This document shows positions 17,635 through 26,035 of a DNA stretch of 64,000 bases, in pieces. The notes under the pieces are model-generated. The model searched no databases and was not told the origin of the DNA. It worked only from the letters and a program-made list of their open reading frames with translations. The position numbers were made by a program, and so were the translations under genes. Source of the DNA: Streptomyces longwoodensis (GTDB taxonomy: Bacteria > Actinomycetota > Actinomycetes > Streptomycetales > Streptomycetaceae); contig NZ_KQ948551.1 in the NCBI RefSeq assembly GCF_001514125.1, positions 147,291 to 211,290 on the forward strand, given 5' to 3'. How positions within the stretch are numbered: position 1 is the first letter of the stretch; each line of letters begins with the position of its first letter.

Positions 17635-18060
17635 TCAGTACCAGCCGTTGGCCTGCCAGAAGTTCCAGGCGCCGACGGGGCTGCCGTAGCGCGAGTTCAT
17701 GTAGTCGAGGCCCCACTTGATCTGGGTGGCGGCGTTGGTCTTCCAGTCGGAGCCGGCGGACGCCATCTTGGAGCCGGGGAGCGCCTGGACGAGGCCGTAG
17801 GCGCCGGAGGAGGCGTTGGTGGCGTCGACGTCCCAGCCGCTCTCGTGCTGGACGATGTGCGAGAAGGCGTTGAACTGCGCGGCGTCCGGGATCATCTTGT
17901 GCGCGATCGCCTGCGCCTGCGTGGCGGAGGCCACGGAGGTCGTCGCCGCGTGGGCGGGGGCCGCGGTCAGCGCCATGCCGACGGTGGCGGCGGCGACGGC
18001 GGCGGTGCCGAGGACCTTCTTGGGGGACGACACGACGCGGCGGATGACGGAGACGGACAC
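17635..18060 (-). CDS. Secreted lytic transglycosylase-like protein
   Basis: The 141-residue product has a Sec signal peptide (VIRRVV... cleaved after APAHA) and a small SLT-type goose-lysozyme-like domain: FSHIVQHESGWDVDATNASSGAYGLVQALPGSKM, where the Glu of HESGW is the catalytic acid, and the end YGSPVGAWNFWQANGWY. It would cleave peptidoglycan outside the cell and resembles the catalytic part of resuscitation or spore-wall enzymes. The GTG at 18060 gives a proper signal peptide. A GGACCC/GGGTCC hairpin lies in the leader (18096-18113). I saw no c-di-AMP riboswitch there. Confidence 0.87.
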   Translation of the reverse strand: MSVSVIRRVVSSPKKVLGTAAVAAATVGMALTAAPAHAATTSVASATQAQAIAHKMIPDAAQFNAFSHIVQHESGWDVDATNASSGAYGLVQALPGSKMASAGSDWKTNAATQIKWGLDYMNSRYGSPVGAWNFWQANGWY

Positions 18061-18298
18061 GGAGAACCTGTTCTTTCGGGGACGGGGAGGCCGCCGGACC
18101 CGCTGCGGGGTCCGTGGCGACGTCGTCCAGAGAAACAGGCCCGAAATGCCCTGGCAAGAACCCCTTGTACTAGTTGTGGCCGCATCCCGGGTCGGCGCGA
18201 TCCCTGTGAGCTGGATCTCAAAGCCCAGGTCAGCGGTCGTTTTGGTGTGCTCATGGCATCCCATTTGTCCCACTACCGTGCTTAGTGGGTGAGCTGCG

Positions 18299-19144
18299 TC
18301 ATGTGGGGTGGTTCACCGATCGACGGGCCTGCGGGGGGTCCTCGGCGTCCTCGAACGTGACCGGCGTCTCGAACGCGGCCCGCCGCGTGGCCCGGCGCAG
18401 CGCCTTGAGCACCGCCGGGCCGAGGGTGAGCGTCAGGACCACCGTGACGACCGCCCGCCCCAGGTCCCAGCCCAGCGAGGTGGCCACGCAGTAGGCGACG
18501 AACCGGGCCAGGTTCGCGGGCACCGGCGCCTGCGGGTCGAAGGCGATGCCCGAGGCCAGCGCGCCCATGAAGGGCCAGCCCGCCAGGTTCATGATCGTGC
18601 CGTAGGCGAAGGCCGCCAGGAAGCCGTACCCGGCCAGCAGCGCCAGCTCCGCCCGGCCGCGCAGCCGGTCCGGGCCCGGCAGCAGGCCGGCGCCCATGGT
18701 GAACCAGCCCATCGCCAGCATCTGGAACGGCATCCAGGGGCCCACCCCGCCCGTGAGCAGCGCCGACGCGAACATCGTCACCGAGCCCAGCACGAACCCG
18801 AAGCCCGGCCCCAGACAGCGGCCGCTCAGCACCATCAGGAAGAACATCGGCTCGATGCCCGCCGTGCCCGCCCCGATCGGCCGCAGCGCGGCGCCCGTCG
18901 CCGCCAGCACGCCGAGCATGGCCACGGCCTTCGGCCCGAGCCCCGACTCCGAGATCGTCGCCGCGACCACCGCGACCAGCAGCACCAGCAGCCCCGCGAA
19001 CAGCCACGGCGCGTCCTGGGCGTGCGCCGCCACGGCGGAGGACGGCGGCGCGACGAACGGCCAGCCGAACGCGGCCACGCCGACCCCGCTGACCAGGGCC
19101 AGCGCGGCCACGGACCGGGGGCCGAGACGGACGGCCCGGGTCAT
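18299..19144 (-). CDS. cbrT: ECF transporter substrate-binding (S) component, predicted B12
   Basis: This 281-residue membrane protein has about six to seven helices with GMLG/AMLGVLAATGAALRPIGAG and GPGFGFVLGSVTMFASALLTGGVGPWMPFQMLAMGWF, the pattern of ECF S components of the CbrT/QueT-like group. It would bind the vitamin in the membrane and hand it to the ECF module. It is the last gene of a five-gene operon; its ATG overlaps the ATPase stop as ATGA. Vitamin B12 is inferred from the upstream cobalamin riboswitch, not from residues I can name. Hydrophilic C-terminal tail of about 30 residues. Confidence 0.85.
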   Translation of the reverse strand: MTRAVRLGPRSVAALALVSGVGVAAFGWPFVAPPSSAVAAHAQDAPWLFAGLLVLLVAVVAATISESGLGPKAVAMLGVLAATGAALRPIGAGTAGIEPMFFLMVLSGRCLGPGFGFVLGSVTMFASALLTGGVGPWMPFQMLAMGWFTMGAGLLPGPDRLRGRAELALLAGYGFLAAFAYGTIMNLAGWPFMGALASGIAFDPQAPVPANLARFVAYCVATSLGWDLGRAVVTVVLTLTLGPAVLKALRRATRRAAFETPVTFEDAEDPPQARRSVNHPT

Positions 19145-20826
19145 CGCAGGGCCTCCCGCACCTGGGCCACGGTCAGCCAGGGCTGCGGCGCCAGTATCTT
19201 CGTCACCTGCGGGGCGTACGACGGGGACGACACCACCACCTCCGGCGTCGGGCCGTCCGCGATCACCTCGCCCTCCGCGAGCAGCACCACCCGGTGGGCC
19301 AGCTCGGCGGCCAGCTCCACGTCGTGGGTGGCCAGCACGATCGCGTGGCCCGCCGACGCCAGCTCCCGCAGCACGGCGACCAGGCGGGCCTTCGCCGCGT
19401 AGTCCAGGCCCCGGGTCGGCTCGTCCAGGAGCAGCAGCGGCGGGCGCGCGGCCAGCACCACCGCGAGCGCCAGCGTCAGCCGCTGGCCCTCCGACAGGTC
19501 GCGCGGGTGGACGTCGTCCGCGATGCCGGGCAGCAACCCGGACACCAGGGCCCGGCAGGTGCCCGGCTCCGCGCCCGCGTCCCGGTCGGCGGCGGCGCAC
19601 TCGGCGGCCACCGTGTCGGCGTACAGCAGGTCCCGGGGCTCCTGCGGGACCAGGCCGACCCGGCGGACCAGCTCCCGGGGCGGTGTGCGGTGCGGGACCG
19701 CGCCGCCCACCCGGACCGTCCCGGCGGACGGCTCGACCAGCCCGACGAGCGTGCTGAGCAGCGTCGACTTCCCGGCGCCGTTGCGCCCCATCAGCGCGAC
19801 CGTCTCACCGGGCGCGACCGTGAGGTCGACGCGCCGCAGCGCCTCGACCCGGCCGCGCCGCACGGCGAGCGACCGGACCTCGGCGACGGCGGCGGGGGCT
19901 TGGGCGGCGGTCGCCGGGTCGGCCCTGCGGCGGCGCCACCGGTGGACGGCGGGCGGACGCGGCAGCGGGGCCTGCACCACGGGGGCCTCCCGCCCGGCGG
20001 GCGGCGTGCGGTCCTCCAGGCGCTCCCGCAGGGCGCCCGCGCGGCGGCGGGCGTCGCGGACCGTCAGCGGCAGCGGGGACCAGCCGGCCAGCCGGCCCAG
20101 GTCGACCACCGGCGGGTAGACCGGCGACCCGGCCATGAGGTCGGCCGGGGCGCCGAGGACCGGGGCCGCGCCCGGCGCGGGCAGCAGGGCGACCTGGTCG
20201 GCGTACTGCAGGACGCGCTCCAGGCGGTGCTCGGCCAGCAGGACCGTGGTGCCCAGGTCGTGGACCAGGCGCAGCAGGACGGCCAGGACCTCCTCGGCCG
20301 CGGCCGGGTCCAGGGCGGACGTCGGCTCGTCGAGGACCAGGACCCGCGGGTGCGGGGTGAGCACCGAGCCGATCGCGACGCGCTGCTGCTGCCCGCCGGA
20401 CAGCGTGGCGATCGGGCGGTCGCGCAGGTCGGCGAGGCCGAGCAGGTCCAGGGTCTCCTCGACCCGGCGCCGCATCACCGCCGGGGCCAGGCCCAACGAC
20501 TCCATGCCGTACGCCAGTTCCTCCTCGACCGTGTCCGTCACGAAGTGCGACAGCGGGTCCTGGCCCACCGTGCCGACCACGTCGGCGAGTTCGCGCGGCC
20601 GGTGGGTGCGGGTGTCGCGGCCGTCCACCGTGACCCGGCCGCGCAGCGTGCCGCCGGTGAAGTGCGGGACGAGCCCGCTGACCGTGCCGAGCAGGGTGGA
20701 CTTGCCGACGCCGGACGGCCCGGCGAGCAGGACGAGTTCCCCCTCGGGGATCGTGAAGTCAACTCCGCGGACTGTTGGTTCGGCGGCGCCGTCGTAGGTC
20801 ACCGAGACGTTCTCGAAGCGGATCAC
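19141..20826 (-). CDS. ECF transporter ATPase, two fused ABC domains
   Basis: The product (561 aa) carries two complete ABC cassettes. Domain 1 (about 1-240): Walker A GPSGVGKST, signature LSGGQQQR, Walker B VLVLDEPTSALD. Domain 2 (about 310-555): Walker A GRNGAGKST, signature LSEGQRL, Walker B LLLLDEPTRGLD. The linker (about 245-305) is Arg/Pro-rich. A fused pair replaces the separate EcfA1/EcfA2 subunits. It powers the transporter through the T protein. The start overlaps the T gene stop by 4 bases and the end overlaps the S gene start, so all are co-translated. Confidence 0.95.
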   Translation of the reverse strand: MIRFENVSVTYDGAAEPTVRGVDFTIPEGELVLLAGPSGVGKSTLLGTVSGLVPHFTGGTLRGRVTVDGRDTRTHRPRELADVVGTVGQDPLSHFVTDTVEEELAYGMESLGLAPAVMRRRVEETLDLLGLADLRDRPIATLSGGQQQRVAIGSVLTPHPRVLVLDEPTSALDPAAAEEVLAVLLRLVHDLGTTVLLAEHRLERVLQYADQVALLPAPGAAPVLGAPADLMAGSPVYPPVVDLGRLAGWSPLPLTVRDARRRAGALRERLEDRTPPAGREAPVVQAPLPRPPAVHRWRRRRADPATAAQAPAAVAEVRSLAVRRGRVEALRRVDLTVAPGETVALMGRNGAGKSTLLSTLVGLVEPSAGTVRVGGAVPHRTPPRELVRRVGLVPQEPRDLLYADTVAAECAAADRDAGAEPGTCRALVSGLLPGIADDVHPRDLSEGQRLTLALAVVLAARPPLLLLDEPTRGLDYAAKARLVAVLRELASAGHAIVLATHDVELAAELAHRVVLLAEGEVIADGPTPEVVVSSPSYAPQVTKILAPQPWLTVAQVREALR

Positions 20827-21947
20827 GACGGCTGCTCCTTGTCAGGTGCGCGCGGTGCGGGCGGTGCGGGCGGTGCGGGGGCCAGGAAGGCGGGCAGGAG
20901 GCCCAGCAGGACGGCTGCCGCCGGCCACAAGGGCAGGACGGGCGCGACCAGCGGGACCACGCCCGGGTGCAGCGCCGCCGGATCGGCCGCCGCGGCGGCG
21001 CTCAGCAGCGCGGCGACCGCGACGCCCGAGGCGGCGACCAGGCAGGACCGCGCGTTCCAGGTGTCGGGGCGGTAGCGGGTGCGCGGCGACCGGCGGCCGC
21101 CCAGCCACAGGCCCGCGAGGGCCGCCGCGACCCCGCCGAGCAGCACCGGCACGCCGTACGTGCCGCCCTCGGCGGTGAGCAGCCCGTACGTTCCCGCGCA
21201 GACACCGAGCAGACCGCCGAGGGTGAGCACGGTCGTCGTACGGCGCAGCGCGGCGGGCAGGTCCGCGGTGCGGCCGTAGCCGCGCGCGTCCATGGCCGCC
21301 GCGAGCGCGACCGAACGCTCCAGCGCGCCCTCCAGGACCGGCAGTCCGACCTGGAGCAGCCCGCGCAGGCCCCGGTCCGGGCGGCCCCGCAACCGGCGCG
21401 CGGCACGCAGGCGGTGGACGTCGGCGATCAGGTGCGGGGCGAAGGTCAGCGCGACCACCACGGCCACGCCCGTCTCGTACAGCGCGCCGGGGAGGGTCTT
21501 CAGCAGGCGGGTGGGACTCGCGAGGGCGTTCGCCGCGCCCACGCACACGAGCAGCGTGGCGAGCTTCAGGCCGTCGTAGAGGGCGAAGACCAGGGCCTCC
21601 GCGGTGAGGTCGCCGCCGATGCGGATGCCCTGCGCCCAGTGGGGGAGCGGGACTTCGGGCAGGGTGACCAGGGTGTGCGTGCCGGGGATCGGGGAGCCGA
21701 GGGCGACGGCGAACACGAGCCGCACGAGCAGCACGGTGACGGCGAGCTTGACGAACGCGGAGTAGGAGCGGGACCAGGGGGTGTGGGGGCGGGACGCCTG
21801 CACCACGTAGGCGGACGTGGCGATGAGGAGGGCGAGCAGGAGCGGGTTGGTGGTGCGGGTGGCCGCGGTCCCGAGGGACAGCGACCACAGCCACCAGGCC
21901 GCGGGGTGCACGGGGCGGGCGGTTCCTGACGGGCGGTGGTCAGTCAT
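20823..21947 (-). CDS. ECF transporter transmembrane (T) component
   Basis: The 374-residue product has four to six N-terminal membrane helices, then the two cytosolic coupling helices that define EcfT: AARRLRGRPDRG and AAAMDARGYGR (the A-R-G/A-x-R motifs that dock on the ATPases). Three additional C-terminal helices follow (about 225-360), longer than minimal EcfT. It couples ATP hydrolysis to S-component toppling. It overlaps the upstream gene by 8 bases and the ATPase gene by 4. Confidence 0.93.
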   Translation of the reverse strand: MTDHRPSGTARPVHPAAWWLWSLSLGTAATRTTNPLLLALLIATSAYVVQASRPHTPWSRSYSAFVKLAVTVLLVRLVFAVALGSPIPGTHTLVTLPEVPLPHWAQGIRIGGDLTAEALVFALYDGLKLATLLVCVGAANALASPTRLLKTLPGALYETGVAVVVALTFAPHLIADVHRLRAARRLRGRPDRGLRGLLQVGLPVLEGALERSVALAAAMDARGYGRTADLPAALRRTTTVLTLGGLLGVCAGTYGLLTAEGGTYGVPVLLGGVAAALAGLWLGGRRSPRTRYRPDTWNARSCLVAASGVAVAALLSAAAAADPAALHPGVVPLVAPVLPLWPAAAVLLGLLPAFLAPAPPAPPAPRAPDKEQPS

Positions 21948-22599
21948 GGCGGCGTCTGCGGGACTGCCACACCGCTGCCGCCGCCAGGGCGGCCACCGCG
22001 GCCGCGCCCGCGTACCAGGCCAGCCGGGGCCCGTCGCCCTCGTCGCCCTGGTCCTTCTCCTGGGCCGCCGCAGGCTTCCGCTCGGCGGTGCCGGCGACCT
22101 GCTCGCCGCACCCGCGCTTCGGGTAGTCGGCGATCGCGCACAGCAGGGCGTTGGTGTCGTAGCGCAGGGGCTTGGCCACCGCGGCCAGGGCCTCGGCGGT
22201 GCTGGCGTCGCCCGCGACCCGTGCGCAGGCCGTCCGGGCGGCGGGCGGGGTCTCGCCTTCCGGGGCGTCGGCGGCGGTGCCGAAGTCGATGACCAGCGCG
22301 ACGCGCTTGCTGCCTTCCCGGGCCGGCGTCCCGGCGCAGACCTCCGCGAAGGAGGCCGCGCCGCGCGGCCGGCTCGCGTCGGCCGAGTCCTCGCTCACCG
22401 CGAAGCGGAAGCCCTGCACCGAGCCGTCGGCGGGGCGGGACGTGGCCGGGCCCTGGGTGGCGTAGGTCCAGCCGCCGCCGGTGCGCTCCCAGAACGACCA
22501 GTAGCGGTAGCCGGTGGCCCCGGCCGGCGCGGCCGCCAAGGCGCAGAGCAGGGCGGTGAGGACGCCGGTGAGCAGGAGCGTCGTCGCGCGCCGGGTCAC
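21940..22599 (-). CDS. Exported, membrane-anchored SCO2322-like protein
   Basis: This 219-residue protein has a signal peptide (residues 1-28, ending APAGA), an extracellular domain (about 30-165; YRYWSFWERTGGGWTYATQGP, two C-x-C-linked segments with Cys near EVCAGT, ARTACARV, LLCAI and RGCGEQ) and a C-terminal membrane helix with an Arg-rich tail. The YWSFW motif resembles DUF4430-like beta domains, which in human transcobalamin cap the ligand, though this link is inferred. It always accompanies this ECF cluster in Streptomyces as far as I recall. Start GTG overlaps the upstream stop (GTGA). Confidence 0.75.
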   Translation of the reverse strand: MTRRATTLLLTGVLTALLCALAAAPAGATGYRYWSFWERTGGGWTYATQGPATSRPADGSVQGFRFAVSEDSADASRPRGAASFAEVCAGTPAREGSKRVALVIDFGTAADAPEGETPPAARTACARVAGDASTAEALAAVAKPLRYDTNALLCAIADYPKRGCGEQVAGTAERKPAAAQEKDQGDEGDGPRLAWYAGAAAVAALAAAAVWQSRRRRHD

Positions 22600-23828
22600 G
22601 GCTGCTGCCTCCGGCGGGCGCGGGCCAGGAAGAGGGCCGCGGCGACGAGGACCACGAGGACGACCGCGCCGACGGTGACCCACAGGGTGGTGGAGCCGCC
22701 GTCGTCGTCGGAGGTGTCGGCCGCCTGCGGCTTCTTCGTCGCCGTCTGCTTCGGCGCCGGGCCGGTCGCGTCGAGGAGCCGGACCAGGTCGGTGGAGCCG
22801 AAGGCGCGCGGGTCGGTGCCCGTGGCGTGGGCGGCGAGGACCAGCTGGGCGTAGGCCGCGGGGCCGCTCTGCGCGGCCCACTGCGGTGCGTTGGCCTCCA
22901 GCCAGCGCAGGGCGGCCGTGGCCTCGTCGGTGTGACCGGCCGCGGCGAGGGCGACGACCGCGTCGGCGGTGTTGCCGTAGTCGGGCTGGTTCTCGGCGCC
23001 GGGGAGGGCGGAGACGAGGTGGTGGTCCCTGGCGAGGGCGGTGGAGAGGTACCGGGCGCCGTTGCGCGCGGCCTGCTCGGGGGTGGTGGGCGCGGCGCAG
23101 CCGGAAGCGGTGACGTCCGCCTTCTTGTCGCCGTTCTTGGGGGAGGCGTTCAGCGGCTGCCCCAGCGCGCCGAGGACGGCGGCGGCCGTGGCGTCGGCGT
23201 TGGCCGTCAGCTTGCCCTGCTTGTCCGGCTGGTAGGCGAAGGCGCCCGCGCCGTCGCCGGTGCAGGGGAGGGCGAACGTCAGCAGGGCGTCGTACGGGGA
23301 CTTGCCGCCCTTGACGACCTGTTCGGGGTGCTCGCCCGCCGCGACGAGGGCGCCGGTCACGACGGCGGTGGAGTTGGCGTCGCTGGGCCCGCCGGGGTTG
23401 TAGCCCCAGCCGCCGTCCGCGTTCTGCACCGACTTCAGCCAGGCGACGGCCTTGCCCGTCTGGGCGGCGTGGCCGCCCAGAGCGGTGAGGGCCTGGACCG
23501 CGGCGGCCGTGCTGTTGGTGTCCACCATCAGCTTGGCGTCGCAGGGCTTGGCGGGGTCGGCGCGGAAGGCGGCGAAGGCGCCGTCGGCGCACTGCTGGCC
23601 GGTCAGCCAGGCCACCGCCCGGTCGGCCGGGACGACCCCGGCGGTGTCCTGCGCGAGCAGGGCGAGCGACTGGCGCCACACCCCGTCGTACGTCGGGTCG
23701 CCGGTGCCGTACAGGCCGTCGGGTATCGCCACCGACGGCGTGGGCGAGGGGGACGCGGCCAGGGCGGGCGTGGCGGCGCCGATCACGGCGACGGCGGCCA
23801 GGGCCGCGGCGCTGCGGCGGACGTTCAT
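22596..23828 (-). CDS. Secreted alpha/alpha-barrel (prenyltransferase/squalene-oxidase repeat) protein, membrane-anchored
   Basis: The product (410 aa) starts with a signal peptide (ending PALAAS), contains repeats typical of alpha/alpha toroids (AVAWLTGQQCADGAFAAF, AVAWLKSVQNADGGWGYNPGG, TADAVVALAAAGH), and ends with a Thr/Asp linker, a Val/Leu membrane helix (about 378-400) and RARRRQQP. The same toroid forms the alpha domain of intrinsic factor and transcobalamin, which bind B12. As first gene after a cobalamin riboswitch and before an ECF importer, it is a candidate surface B12 scavenger. Enzymatic prenyltransferase activity is unlikely: it is extracytoplasmic. Confidence 0.8.
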   Translation of the reverse strand: MNVRRSAAALAAVAVIGAATPALAASPSPTPSVAIPDGLYGTGDPTYDGVWRQSLALLAQDTAGVVPADRAVAWLTGQQCADGAFAAFRADPAKPCDAKLMVDTNSTAAAVQALTALGGHAAQTGKAVAWLKSVQNADGGWGYNPGGPSDANSTAVVTGALVAAGEHPEQVVKGGKSPYDALLTFALPCTGDGAGAFAYQPDKQGKLTANADATAAAVLGALGQPLNASPKNGDKKADVTASGCAAPTTPEQAARNGARYLSTALARDHHLVSALPGAENQPDYGNTADAVVALAAAGHTDEATAALRWLEANAPQWAAQSGPAAYAQLVLAAHATGTDPRAFGSTDLVRLLDATGPAPKQTATKKPQAADTSDDDGGSTTLWVTVGAVVLVVLVAAALFLARARRRQQP

Positions 23829-23916
23829 GATCGGCGGGTGCCTCTCCCTAGGGGGAGCCGGGCAGCGCGGGACACCCCGGGCGGCTCGGCTCCGTAGACC
23901 TCGACGGTGCGTGGCG

Positions 23917-24055
23917 GGCCCCTGCGGGGCCGACGCGCGTGAGCCGGTCACGTCCCGGACGAGGCAGTCCGGCTCACCGCCCGGCGGACGGCTCACGGTT
24001 GCGGGTCAGCGCCGGTTTTGCACCGGCTTCCCCTCGTACGGGTGTGATGACGACC
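23917..24055 (-). ncRNA. Cobalamin riboswitch upstream of the ECF operon
   Basis: Read on the minus strand, the leader has the conserved order of the AdoCbl aptamer: GGGGAAGCCGGTGCAAAACC, then GGCGCTGACCCGCAACCGT, and later the B12-box-like GAGCCGGACTGCC. A GGCCCC-3-GGGGCC hairpin (23917-23931) and a longer GC-rich hairpin (about 23850-23895, GGAGCC...GGCTCC) follow, ending beside the GGGAGAGG ribosome site, and could form the expression platform. Cobalamin would switch off the operon. Ends are approximate. Confidence 0.9.
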
Positions 24056-24130
24056 CGGTCACTGTACCGGCCCGTAACCGGGGGGCCGAGGGCGGGCCGT
24101 GGGGGACCGGGGTGCCGCTATGTTCTGCAC

Positions 24131-24826
24131 ATGACGACGATGGGGGAGGCGCCGGGCCCGCTGCTCGGCTCCGGCCGCACGGCCGACGTGTACGCCCTCG
24201 ACGACGGCTGGGTGTTGCGCCGGGACCGGCAGGGGTACGGCGACGCGGCGGCCGAGGGCGCGGTGATGGCGCACCTGCGGCGGCACGGCTACCCGGTGCC
24301 GGCCGTGCGGCCGTCCGCCTCGCGCACCGACCTGGTGATGGAGCGGCTGGACGGGCCGACCATGCTCCACGCGTGCGTGGCCGGGACCCTGGGCCCCGAG
24401 GAGGCCGGGCGCACGCTGGCCGACCTGCTGCGCGCCCTGCACGCCGTACCCGGCCGGTCCGACCCCGCCGCCCGCGTCCTCCACCTCGACCTGCACCCCG
24501 ACAACGTCGTCCTCACCGCCGACGGCCCCCGGGTCATCGACTGGACCAACACCGAGGAGGGCGACCCGGCCCTGGACTGGTCCACGTCCGCGGTGATCCT
24601 CGCCCAGGTCGCCGTCTCCCCCCACCCCCTGGCGGCCCCGGCCCACCCGATGCTCGCCGCCCTGCTGGCCGACCAGACGCCGCTGACGGAGGCGGCCCTG
24701 ACGGAGGCACTCCGCCGCAGGGCGGCGAATCCGACGATGAGCGCGGAGGAGGTGGAACTGCTCGGGGACGCGGGGGAGTTGGTCCGGAGCTTCCTGGGGG
24801 CGGGCCGAGCGCGCGACGGCGCCTGA
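24131..24826 (+). CDS. Aminoglycoside phosphotransferase/kinase-like protein
   Basis: The 231-residue protein has the protein-kinase-like fold of the APH family in reduced form: LGSGRTADVYALDDGWVLRRDR is the nucleotide loop and Lys-equivalent region, HLDLHPDNVVLT is the Brenner catalytic loop (H-x-D-x-x-x-x-N), and VIDWTNTEEGDPALDW the metal-binding Asp. It phosphorylates a small molecule; the target is unknown and need not be a drug. The ATG at 24131 matches the domain start; the open frame extends upstream through the riboswitch and is not coding there. Confidence 0.85.
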   Translation: MTTMGEAPGPLLGSGRTADVYALDDGWVLRRDRQGYGDAAAEGAVMAHLRRHGYPVPAVRPSASRTDLVMERLDGPTMLHACVAGTLGPEEAGRTLADLLRALHAVPGRSDPAARVLHLDLHPDNVVLTADGPRVIDWTNTEEGDPALDWSTSAVILAQVAVSPHPLAAPAHPMLAALLADQTPLTEAALTEALRRRAANPTMSAEEVELLGDAGELVRSFLGAGRARDGA

Positions 24827-24836
24827 CCGCGCGGCC

Positions 24837-25178
24837 TCAGTCGGCCACGAACCAGAGGTAGCTGCCGGGTGTGGCCGCGCACGCGCGGAGCAGCGCCGCG
24901 AGTTCGTCCAGCGCATCGCGTCGGCGGTCGCTGCCGCACGCGTCCTTCAAGCCGTCGATCTCCCGCAGGGCGGCCTCGGCCTCCTGCTCGTTCATCAGGG
25001 TGTCCCGGTACGGGTCGAGGGCGGTGAGCCGCCCCGGGACACCGCTGAGCCGGAGCGCGGTGAGCGCCTCGGCCAGCACCTCGCCGTACGCGTGGGAACT
25101 GGCCAGGAGGGTCGCCCGGGACCGGCGCCAGTCCTTACGGACGGGTCGCGCCGAGTGCAGCTCCAGGTCGATGCCCAT
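24837..25178 (-). CDS. Small protein of unknown function
   Basis: I do not recognise this 113-residue protein. It is helical and polar, with TrP-containing ends (ARPVRKDWRRSR near the start, PGSYLWFVAD at the end), no signal peptide and no membrane helix. Its ATG lies 4 bases after the stop of the upstream TetR gene, so it is probably co-transcribed with that regulator. The converging kinase gene ends 10 bases away. Confidence 0.7.
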   Translation of the reverse strand: MGIDLELHSARPVRKDWRRSRATLLASSHAYGEVLAEALTALRLSGVPGRLTALDPYRDTLMNEQEAEAALREIDGLKDACGSDRRRDALDELAALLRACAATPGSYLWFVAD

Positions 25179-25181
25179 GCC

Positions 25182-25817
25182 TCATGATGCACCGGGCTCG
25201 GGATCCGTCGGATCGATCAGGCGGCAGGCCGTCTCGATGTCGGTGCGGACCTGGGCGATGGAGGCGCGGCCGGAGAGCCAGGTGATGAGGGCCGAGTGCC
25301 AGGTGTGCTCGATGACGCGGACCGCGGCGAGCTGGCCGGGGGTCGGGTCGGGGGTGCCCATGGCGTCCAGGATGATCGCCGTGGTCTGGCGGGAGACCTG
25401 GTCCACCTCGGGGCTGACGCTGCGGTCCGCGAAGGTCAGGGCGCGCACCATGGCGTCGGCCAGGTGCGGTTCGCGCTGGAGGGCGCGGAAGGCGCGCATC
25501 AGCGTCTCGGCGACGCGGGCGGACGCCGTGTCGCCCGCCGGGGGCCTGCGGCGCAGCGTGGCGTGCAGGTGCTCCAGCTGGTCCTGCATCGTCGCCACCA
25601 GCAGGTGGACCTTGGAGGGGAAGTACCGGTAGAGCGTGCCCAGGGCGACCTGGGAGCACTCCGCCACCTCCCGCATCTGCACGGCGTCGAACCCGCCCCG
25701 CCCGGCCAGCCGCGCGCTCGCCTGCAGGATGCGTCGGCGGCGGGCCTCCTGGCGCTCGGTGAGCGCGGAGGCGGCGGGGCGTGCGGCGCTGGGGTCCGCT
25801 GGGGCTTCCGCGGGCAT
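25182..25817 (-). CDS. kstR: TetR regulator closely resembling KstR
   Basis: The 211-residue protein reads RRRRILQASARLAGRGGFDAVQMREVAECSQVALGTLYRYFPSKVHLLV in its DNA-binding part; from memory, mycobacterial KstR has nearly the same GG-AVQMR-VA and GTLYRYFPSKVHLLV segments, and the match continues in EAMTRA/DAMVRALTFAD and SEVDQV. KstR represses cholesterol-uptake and catabolism genes and is released by a steroid-CoA ester. An operator of its exact consensus lies upstream at 25968-25981. The ATG at 25817 is followed by an Ala/Pro N-terminal arm. No sterol catabolic cluster is in this window, so the ligand here is open. Confidence 0.85.
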   Translation of the reverse strand: MPAEAPADPSAARPAASALTERQEARRRRILQASARLAGRGGFDAVQMREVAECSQVALGTLYRYFPSKVHLLVATMQDQLEHLHATLRRRPPAGDTASARVAETLMRAFRALQREPHLADAMVRALTFADRSVSPEVDQVSRQTTAIILDAMGTPDPTPGQLAAVRVIEHTWHSALITWLSGRASIAQVRTDIETACRLIDPTDPEPGAS

Positions 25818-25967
25818 CGGTCCCGTCCGTGACAGTCGGTGAGGAGTGGCGGTCACCCAGCATGGCAGGGCCCGCGGCGCTCCGCGGCCGTGGCGTGAAT
25901 CACCTGATCCACTGCTCACAACGCCCTTACCGGCCGGTAGATTCAGAGCCTCCCGAACGATCAAGTC

Positions 25968-25981
25968 TGAAACTTGTTCTA
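25968..25981. promoter_or_regulatory. KstR-type operator (TnnAACnnGTTnnA)
   Basis: TGAAACTTGTTCTA fits the KstR 14-bp consensus TnnAACnnGTTnnA at every fixed position. It lies 150 bases upstream of the kstR-like start and 54 bases upstream of the glycosyltransferase start, in an AT-richer intergenic patch suited to divergent promoters. It could control either or both genes. Confidence 0.8.
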
Positions 25982-26035
25982 GATTAACGTCCCGTCGTAG
26001 TCTCGCGGGACAGTGCAGGCAGAAGGGGGCCCAGA

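Noticed and set aside
18061..18298. ydaO/c-di-AMP riboswitch before the transglycosylase gene
   Set aside because: Such switches precede some actinobacterial wall hydrolases, but none of the conserved GGGGAACC-like elements is present here.
24001..24130. N-terminal extension of the kinase gene from 23939
   Set aside because: The open frame runs through the cobalamin riboswitch on the other strand; the domain begins at 24131.
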